Positions 56,190 to 64,000 of a DNA stretch of 64,000 nt are shown in pieces (the first letter of the stretch is position 1; each line of letters opens with the position of its first letter). The notes under the pieces were generated by a model. The model was not told the origin of the DNA, did no database searches, and worked only from the letters and a program-made list of their open reading frames with translations. The stretch spans positions 1,757,939 through 1,821,938 of the forward strand of contig NW_022985553.1 of assembly GCF_010093815.1 (NCBI RefSeq). The letters run 5' to 3'. A program made the position numbers and the translations under genes. Source of the DNA: Pseudovirgaria hyperparasitica (Eukaryota > Ascomycota > Dothideomycetes > Acrospermales > Acrospermaceae).

Positions 56190-59100
56190 GTATTAGTAGA
56201 GAAACAGATAGACTTAAGTAGAAATAAGCGAAAACTCAAGCCGAGCTTAAGCTAGTAGTATTTAAGGCTCGTGGTAAAGGTCACGGCTTTAAAGAGTCGA
56301 TTAGTTATATATATAGATTTCTTAAATTCCCTAAGTACCGCTCTTAGATTAAGTTACGTGCTCGCTTCCGATAGATTAATAAAGGGAAATCGGTATCCTT
56401 AATAAGCTTACTCCGCTTTAATCGTACTAATATCCTTCTATTATCCGACCACTCTATAGTATAGATCTTTAAGGTTAAGTAAGTAGATAACTTTATTAAG
56501 TATTTTCCTAAACTTCCTAATCTTATTATAAGCGAAGCGGATAAAGCTAATATACTATATATTAACACCGGCCTCTACGAAGACCCTCGCGACTTTTAGG
56601 TTATTAAACTTATAGCTAGCGAGCTTCTTAGTATAGGTTTTACCATCCCGTTATATATCGGACCCGATATAATATATAAACGAGTGAAGTAATTCTTCGA
56701 AGATCTAGGTGCTTATACTATAGTTCGTATCTTACTACCGCTACGTAACCCTATGAATCTTACTAGCTTTAATAATAAGCTTAAACTAGAGAGTAATCTA
56801 ATTAATTCATGGTATATAGGAGTTACTACTCCCTATATATAATACGGTATAATAAGTAGGCCGGACACTTAGCTCTAGATCTCTATTCCCTACCGCGAGT
56901 CATTTAATAAGAAATTCGACTACCTAATATATATTACTATAAGTACCTTATAAGACGAATAGACGGATCTTCTATTATCCTAATTCCAAGACATTACTAT
57001 CGGGTATATCTAGCTCTTAGGTATTACTCGGGCGCTCTTAGCTATCGTCTATCCTATTAATACGAAAGAATTCTATTATATAGAACTAGGTAGTCGTAGG
57101 TACCTTAAAGTAGATTTAAAGGATTATAATAACGACGCGTACCGCTTTAAAGTCCTTTAATTTCGCCTAGGCATCCTTCTATTCGAATGCCTCGCTCTAA
57201 AAGTCTTCGATAAGGTTAGGCGTCCTTCTAAAGTATCTAAGGTACCGATTATATTAATAGATATAGTTACTAATGTAACTCGAGCTCGTCCTAAACATTT
57301 TATTCGGACTAGCGATACTAGTTTAAGTACGATCAGGTTATCCCTTACTACGCTTATAGGGTTTACGGACGTTCCGGCTTTAGTTAGCGTATAAACCTAC
57401 GATAAGCTTACTAAGTAACGCATTAATACGTGCTAGAAACTAACCTACCACGCTATATAAGCTCCTAGAGACGGCGGCGTAGATGACCATGCCGCTTAGG
57501 ATACGTTTAATATAATAGTCCTTAATATTATTATAGACTCGGTATCTATATCTCTAATATATGGGTCCTCTAACCCTAATAATAAGATTCTAGATTATAG
57601 TACGGAGCCTTAGAATACTCTCGTTACTCTTTCTAAATTATCTATATCCCTAGATAATAATAAGGACACGAATATAGAATATAGTCACGATGTTATTAGC
57701 GACGAAGGTTCCATTACTAGCCCCGTTACTAATATATATATACTCCTAATATCGTCCAAAGTCTACTCTAGTATCCTATCCCCTTTACCACCCTCCGTAT
57801 AGAACCTAATACTTAGTAATAACTACCTAAATCTTTAACCCGTTAACTATAACCGCTACGTTAAAGATTATAAAAGATTCCACGATCTCTAGGATATTAT
57901 ACGTTCGGAACTATCTCCCTAATAATAGTATACCTATATATAGGCGACGGACGCACTTAGGGCTTAGTTCCTACTTCACGGCTATGGAGGAGCTAGGAAG
58001 AGCCATTTATAGCTTCGTCTACTACTAGCTACACTTCTAATTAACGAAATAAACGGTACTCCTATCATCGCTTATACTACTAAGGTAGTTATTCTATCTA
58101 GCGATATAATAGCGTACCTCCCTACGCTAGGTTCCACCTAAATATATAGAATATATATACATGTTATTATCGGCCTAACTAACGAAACCTACGACGACGC
58201 TATAAGAAAAGCATATGAATATACGAGTAATATATTTACTCGCTATAAGTCTCTAAAGATACCGGTTATTCTTCGAAGATGCCCCGAAGCCGTTAATTAA
58301 GAGGTTTTCTTTACTATAGCTAGACTATCTCGTTGCGGTAACCCTCTTATTAGGCTAACCTAGAACGATATAATAGGCGGTACCATCCTCGTGTAAGCCT
58401 AGGCCGACTATAGTAAACGACCATTAGAATATAGTACGGATCCCCGTGCTCGTCTATAGGAACTATATACTAGTTATATTACGCTCGAGGTCGTTAGACT
58501 CGTTAAATCTTAATACTAATATAAATAGATCCCTAAGAATTTCGAGAAAGAAACGGCTTAGCTATTACGCGCTATCTATAAATATTATACTTATAATAAG
58601 GACATGCCTAAGGAGAAGTATAATAGGATGAACGAGCTATACCTCGCTATCTAGGACCTAGTTACCATCCACGCCTAGATTTATATAGGGACCCTATATA
58701 TTATAAACATCGCTAAGGTAGCCCGTAATATATATCCGATTTTAGTCGTAATGGAAGAGGCCACGTATATCCTTAAAAGTAATATACTCGGGATTATCGT
58801 TAATTACACTACTATAGAATAGTAACCGACATTTATTTATATCGGCGACCCACGCTAGCTTAACACCTACTAGCGTAATAGTACTAATATATAGGCCGCG
58901 AACTAGAGAATCTCCTTTATAAAGCGCTAGATATAATATAGTTTCCCGACTACTCGCCTTACCGAGTTAGAACGCTTAGTTCCTAGGATAATAAACGTTA
59001 TATTACTAATTACTTACTTAGACGAGCTAACAACCTCGCCCCACATAATAAATAATATTAATATACCACTTACAGAGACCGTTCGACAAATATTTAGAAT

Positions 59101-60168
59101 CCGCGGCCATTAACACGTTATATATACTAACGTCGACGGGGATCACGCGTATATAGTAAATAACTTAATATATAATATAGACTTATTACGTTTTACTTAG
59201 TAGATTATTACCAAGCTCTTCTATTATAGCGTTGCACTCGATCGCGTACTCTATATTTCTATATACGCTACCCAACGTAATCTATTTAAAGGAATAGTTA
59301 GGAACTCGCTTCTAACTACACTTACCGCAGCGGATAAAGCTCGATTTAATACCCTACCTAAGCCGGTATAGAAGCTTATCTAATAGCGTTCATAGGACGG
59401 TTCTTAGGGTTATAATAACGATATAGTCCTTATTAACCTAGTCTAAACCAATCGCTTCGGCTTCCTCTCGGAAGTAAACCGTAATATTATTACTATTACG
59501 CGCGCTAAATAGATAATGGTTATTATCGCTAACTTTATATCTCTTAAGAGGTAGAAAGTCCTAGACGGCGTACTCGGCGAGATATAGAATAAGTACTCTA
59601 AGATTCATGCGATATACACGTACATGACCCCTAACCTAGATAGCCTCCCTCTACTCTCTAATATATCTAATCTCTAATATAGTCGCTCTATACTTAGTAT
59701 TAGAGAGAGGGGAGAACGAAGTAATTAATAAACTACCAATAGTACTAAGCCCCGTAAGCCGCTAGTCTACCATAAATATAACGTCGAAGGATATAAGTCT
59801 ATTAAGTATCTAAGAGGGTCGACGCTTATATATAATAACTATTAGAATATCGGCTATAAAGCTAATGTTTACTCTAAACCCAAGACGCTTACGGGTACGT
59901 TTTACTATAATTATAGGACTACTAGTTATACTTAGCGTTATTATCCTAGCCGTACTAAATTACCAGCATGCATAAATAGTAATAATCTAGTTAATGCTAC
60001 TAGAGCTAATACTACTAGAGCTAATACTACTAGAACTAATACTACTAGAACTAATACTACTAGAGCTAATACTACTAATAAAGTAACTACTAGCGGCTAG
60101 GATGATAGAGACTACGAGGATACCGGCCGAGATAGCAGTATTACGACATATAAAGACATAGAAGTTAA
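56190..60168 (+). pseudogene. SF1 (UPF1/DNA2-like) helicase with three C-terminal zinc knuckles, transposon-associated relic
   Basis: One plus frame of about 1320 codons, broken only by TAA/TAG. Walker A at 57980-58003 reads G-Y-G-G-A-R-K-S (R from G by one TpG to TpA change). Motif II at about 58751 reads V-V-M-E-E-A-T. Near 59480-59510, N-I-I-T-I-T-R-A-K is helicase motif VI; L-V-*-T-N-R-F-G-F-L-S precedes it. All are in one frame. The N-terminal 590 codons have no known domain (a charged E-T-D-R-L-K segment starts it). At 59768-59935 three 14-residue units have the exact C-x2-C-x4-H-x4-C spacing, but all twelve ligand positions are Tyr codons, as RIP of TGY and CAY predicts. An A-N-T-T-R tandem tail follows. 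A retro- or DNA-transposon function is inference. Confidence 0.75.
60005..60078 (+). repeat. in-frame 15-bp tandem repeat, five units
   Basis: Units GCTAATACTACTAGA or ACTAATACTACTAGA encode A/T-N-T-T-R in the helicase frame, forming a low-complexity tail. Confidence 0.85.
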
Positions 60169-61100
60169 TTAGTAATAGTATATAATTAGACTTACGTGTT
60201 AGGGCTACTTAGTTACGGCTTCTTAGTAAGTATACCTTTATATCCATTTTAGATATAGTTACGACATCCTACTAGGTAGATAGTTTAGCTCTATTAAAGA
60301 CCTATTAAGGGTATTTCTATTACGTCTACTCTAGTATAGACGCGCTATTAGATAATACGGCGCCACTAGGCACGTTAACTAGTACCCACCGATTAAGAAA
60401 TAAACACGATTCTATATCTACCGTAAGCCCTAGCCTAATAACGTAGGCTTCCTTTAGTTATCCCCTTTATACTTTTAAAACTACTTCTAGCCTTTATATC
60501 GGGAGATATTACCACCTAAAGAGAAAATATAAAAAAACATACGCCCTAATCAAAGCCTCCACCTTTAGACTTTAACTATAATATATACGGGATATAGTAA
60601 ACCTAAATATCGCATACTTCAAAAGCATAGAAGGATACGATACTTAAATATAACAAAATATAGGCTTACAATACTCGGAGAGTACCTAGGGATAAGTATA
60701 TAAATATAAAATGGGATAAGACTAACGCGGCACCTCGTATATGCGTAGCCATATACCGTCCTAGACGTAGTCGCCTATAATATAATATTACGAGATAAGA
60801 ATCATGGCTATCTAATTCTATTAAGGGTATTAGACGATATAAAGTAAATAACTACACGCCCGACCACGCCACGCTAAGTTACGTACGTGTTATAAACGCG
60901 TGTTCGAGGAATAATAAGGATATAAACGAGGTTCACCTAGTAGGTGCCTCGTTATTCCGGCTTCTACCTCTATCGTCTAACCTATACCTTCGTCTTCCTC
61001 GCGCCCACGATATACCACGCGTATACTATATAATTAGTCCGTAAATTATAAACACTATATTAACTATATACGTTAACTATACACGATTAACATATCGAAT
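60169..61100. other. region between coding relics, not identified
   Basis: AT-rich with somewhat more CpA than its surroundings. No gene family is readable. Short open stretches have no motif. Confidence 0.4.
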
Positions 61101-61411
61101 CCGATTCTATAATAAAGTAACCGTCCGAATATAGTAATTACTATAGCACTACTTCGTATCTTAAGCCTAGATATATAAGTAAAGCGTGAAGCTATAGAGG
61201 CGCGTATAAGGTAGCTATATATAGAAGTATATACGGCTACTCCACTCGCAGACCATAGGTATTAAACTAAGAACAAGCTCGGCGTAAAAAGAGCACGTAA
61301 GATTATTAATAAGGTAGTAGGCGAATTCCTAGTAGTATAGAAAAGAGTAGTAGAGTGCATAGAGATGAAGGCGCTATACCATATCTACGACCAGGTACGC
61401 ACTATAGTATA

Positions 61412-61805
61412 ATAATAATAATAATATTATATAACTAGGTAGAGTAGTACTCTATAGGCCTATGCCTCCTCTAGTCTAAGCCACTATATAAGAAGAAACC
61501 CCATAGGGAAAAACTTCCTTATATCTATAACTACATCTCGTTAAACCTCTATTTTATCTTAAGTATATAGCTATAGGGTACGCCTATTAGCCTATAGCCT
61601 ATATTACCGTTATTTTACCCTTAGGCAGCACGTGTAGGTGCGGAGGTTATTAGTTAAGGGCTACCCTTAACTAATAATCGGGGTTCTCCCGGGGTTCTTC
61701 CGGTATGTATCGGGTTGCTACCGGCGTATACCGGGTCTCTTCCGGTATATATTTCCGGGTCCACTGGTACTGGAGGAGTGGTAGATGTGTAAGCATCCAT
61801 CGGGA
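61412..61805 (-). mobile_element. second LINE copy, 394 bp, strongly 5' truncated
   Basis: Matches the 3' end of the LINE at 27250-29496 in reverse: (ATT)n tail at the left, the TTATTAGTTAAGGG palindrome at 61647-61677, CCGG-rich repeats at 61680-61770. A 16-bp TSD, TACGCACTATAGTATA, lies at 61396-61411 and 61806-61821. Confidence 0.88.
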
Positions 61806-61891
61806 TACGCACTATAGTATAGAAAACCGTATATTATAGAAAAACTATCTCCGAGTATAAGAAGAGGCGCATAATTATAGCCCTACATTCT

Positions 61892-62011
61892 ACGACCTTA
61901 TAATCCCCGCCTATCACGACCTTATAACCTCCGCCTATCGCGACCTTATAACCCCCGCCTATCACGACCTTATAGCTCTTATATACCACGACCTTATAGC
62001 CTATACTCGTA
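61892..62011 (+). repeat. 24-bp tandem repeat, five units
   Basis: Units of the type ACGACCTTATAACCCCCGCC plus TATC, in the frame of the unknown relic, encoding T-T-L-*-P-P-P-I (the stop probably once Gln or Trp). Confidence 0.8.
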
Positions 62012-62533
62012 GCGGTCCCATAGCCTACTAACGTATATACTATAAGAAAAATTAAATTCACGATTAGGTTTAACGACAACACATTCCTTAAAATACTAGT
62101 ACCTATATCTAACTAGTAGAAAGACCATAGCGACGCTTCGTGTGTTAATTTAGTAGTATTTATATAGTAAATTAGGGTCTAATACGCAACGAAGACTAGG
62201 AGGGTACTTAACTAGAGCCGTACTACTATACATTCTATCGTGCTAGTAATCGAGTATACGATAAGTAAAACGGAACTAGAGGTAGATATTAGATAGCTCC
62301 TATAGTTAGTAATCGAATATATCCTAGAATATAGTAATAGTATAATACTCCTCGGCCTTAGATAGGATATAGATAGTATACCCGAAGTAAAACGAAATAT
62401 AAACCAGCGACTAATATATAATAGTATAGACGGCTATATATAGGTTACGCTCGAATAAATCCGCCCCTCCGTCCCTAATACTACACTCGCTACGATTAGT
62501 ATAATAATAGTAATAGAAAGCTACCGCCTATGA

Positions 62534-64000
62534 CGGTAGAGATACCCACGGAGATAGTATTATAGGTAGTAGATAGCATTACCTAAACGACTTGACCCTT
62601 CCTCTAGCGATACTATATATACTACTATTAGCACCCGGGAAGTCGCGAGACCGACCTATAAGCTCTAAAGATAGTAACTTTAAAAGCCTTAAAAGTACCT
62701 TAGATATAGAGAATATAGATATCGCTTTCGAAGACTAATAGAATAATAAAAAGGGTGCTAGAGGTAGTAAGAGTAGCGTGCGTACTTAGCTAAGGCGATG
62801 CAATCCGACGTAAGACGGCTTCTACCTACTATATATTAGTATATACCTAATTCTACTAGCTATATAACTATAGCGTATATGTTCGGTTAAGACGTTACGA
62901 TACTAGTATAAGCCGGCGTCTACCTAGTTCACGTCGGGATACGCCCGGTTCTACTAGCTATATTATTACTACGACTATAATTATATAAGATCTACTCTAA
63001 TAATTAAACATTTACTTATATACTTTACTTTCTCCGTACTTATTAAAATTATGTTATAATTACTAAACGCGGCGACTTAACTCCTACCGCCTAAATCTAG
63101 TTTTCATATCTTATCGCCATTAACGCCGTCTTACTACCTATAGCCTAAGTCATATATAGAAATAGATAGGTATAACGAGAGTCATGACTATCCTAGTTTA
63201 ACTACTAGCCATAGAATGGCTAACCGTAACACGCATATACGACGTATAGAGGCCTTAAGTATTAGCGCCCTCCTACCTTATATCTAGTACCTCTAAGGCC
63301 TATACCTAATACCCGAAATAAGTCATGATATATATAGGGCTACCATTATTAAGATAGTAAGTAAAGAAGTGGTAATAGAGCTTAAAACTAGTAGTATAGA
63401 CACTACTATACTCTATAGAATAGTTAAGGAAACCGTTACTAGAGAATTTAATTAGTATATCGCGGCTATAGATAGTAAGTTAGTACCGACGGTTACGACC
63501 ATAGATATAACAGAGGCTAAACTAGACATAGATACTATAGGCATAGGTACGTAGATATAGTTACCGCTGGAATATAAGGAGAAAGATAATATAGAAGATA
63601 CTAAAATAGAAGACGACGTAGCTAGTATACTTAGACACATATATATATACACGGTCCTAGATACTAATATTAGAGTAGTATCGAATATAGGCGCGGTTAT
63701 AACCACCGATATAGATAATCCACCTATGAATATCGTCGTGCCTAGCGAAGCTCATCCACGCGTAAATACACCAGCCATAGAGATATAGTTATAGTTACCG
63801 CCGGAATATACAGAGAAAGAGAACGTAGAAGATACTAAAATAGAAGACGACGTAGCTAGTATACTTAGATATATATATATATATATAGTTCTAGATGCTA
63901 ACATTAGAGTAGTATCGAAGATAGGTGCGGCTATAACCACCGACATAGATAATCCATCTATAAATATCGTCGTGTCTAGCGAAGCTTATCCACGCGTAAA
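62534..64000 (+). pseudogene. unknown protein relic with 78-residue tandem repeats, runs off the window
   Basis: The plus frame reading L-P-P-E-Y-T-E-K-E-N-V-E-D-T-K-I-E-D-D-V continues to the window end, broken only by TAA/TAG. Upstream, 62760-63500 shows frames of the same kind (R-R-Y-D-T-S, A-I-E-W-L-T-V). Acidic repeats suggest a structural or linker region. Family unknown. Minus-strand open stretches at 63452-63706 and 63752-63946 are shadows. Confidence 0.4.
63561..64000 (+). repeat. 234-bp tandem duplication, in frame
   Basis: Unit 1 is 63561-63794 and unit 2 starts at 63795 and is cut by the window end after 206 bp. 234 bp equals 78 codons, so the frame is kept. Differences are mostly transitions. 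Confidence 0.85.

Larger units (their letters stand above)
61110..62533 (+). pseudogene. unknown protein relic interrupted by a LINE
   Basis: A plus frame before the LINE (K-R-E-A-I-E-A-R-I-R ... M-K-A-L-Y-H-I-Y-D-Q-V-R-T-I-V) continues in phase after it once one TSD copy is removed, then runs to a TGA at 62531-62533. Breaks are TAA/TAG. It contains a repeat region (T-T-L-*-P-P-P-I units) and a Leu/Ile-rich C-terminal half. I do not recognise it. Continuity across the LINE shows the frame was real when the LINE inserted. Confidence 0.5.

Noticed and set aside
63452-63946. Two similar minus-strand frames
   Set aside because: Antisense shadows of the 234-bp tandem repeat coding on plus.
11395-64000. 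Centromere or telomere-proximal identity
   Set aside because: AT-rich RIP blocks occur at both and also interstitially; no telomere repeat or other specific mark is present.
49392-64000. Starship or Helitron giant element
   Set aside because: No tyrosine-recombinase captain or Rep/PIF1-type helicase motif was found; the helicase is UPF1-like.

Overview
The window looks like a filamentous ascomycete chromosome. Its genes carry short introns (45-62 bp) with CTRAY-type branch sites. About 11.4 kb of ordinary gene space (positions 1-11394) meets about 52 kb of AT-rich repeats (11395-64000). In the repeats, CpA and TpG are strongly depleted and reading frames are broken almost only by TAA and TAG. 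That is the footprint of repeat-induced point mutation (RIP), the fungal genome defence that turns CpA into TpA in duplicated DNA.

Gene space: six genes can be modelled with introns. They are a short-chain dehydrogenase/reductase, a Fungal_trans_2-type regulator on the minus strand, a POT/PTR2 oligopeptide transporter, an alpha/beta hydrolase on the minus strand, a 2H-phosphoesterase-fold protein, and a hypothetical protein whose C-terminus looks frameshifted. Regulator and transporter diverge from one promoter region; hydrolase and 2H protein diverge from another.

Repeat space is a nest of insertions, most dated relative to each other by target-site duplications (TSDs). A Copia element on the minus strand starts exactly at 11395. 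It was hit by a solo LTR, itself hit by a miniature LTR element (TRIM), and by a second TRIM that was split by Ty3/gypsy element Gyp-1 (13542-21584). Gyp-2 (21830-30166, truncated near an assembly gap) carries a nested LINE (27250-29496). Gyp-3 (31850-39860) is complete and the least mutated. Gyp-4 (42037-49386) splits a Plavaka-type DNA transposase gene (about 41620-51830). From 53 to 64 kb there are plus-strand coding relics: an unknown protein, a large SF1 (UPF1-like) helicase with three zinc knuckles whose ligands have all become Tyr codons, and two further unknown proteins, one interrupted by a second LINE copy.

The most interesting signal is a second gene carried by Gyp-1, Gyp-2 and Gyp-3 on the strand opposite to gag-pol, between pol and the 3' LTR. 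It has two introns of identical length (64 and 50 bp) in all three copies. It encodes a basic/acidic N-terminal region, a Cys-rich segment and a likely coiled coil. Where it meets pol there is a perfect 15-bp-arm hairpin. No rRNA, CRISPR array or convincing tRNA gene was seen.
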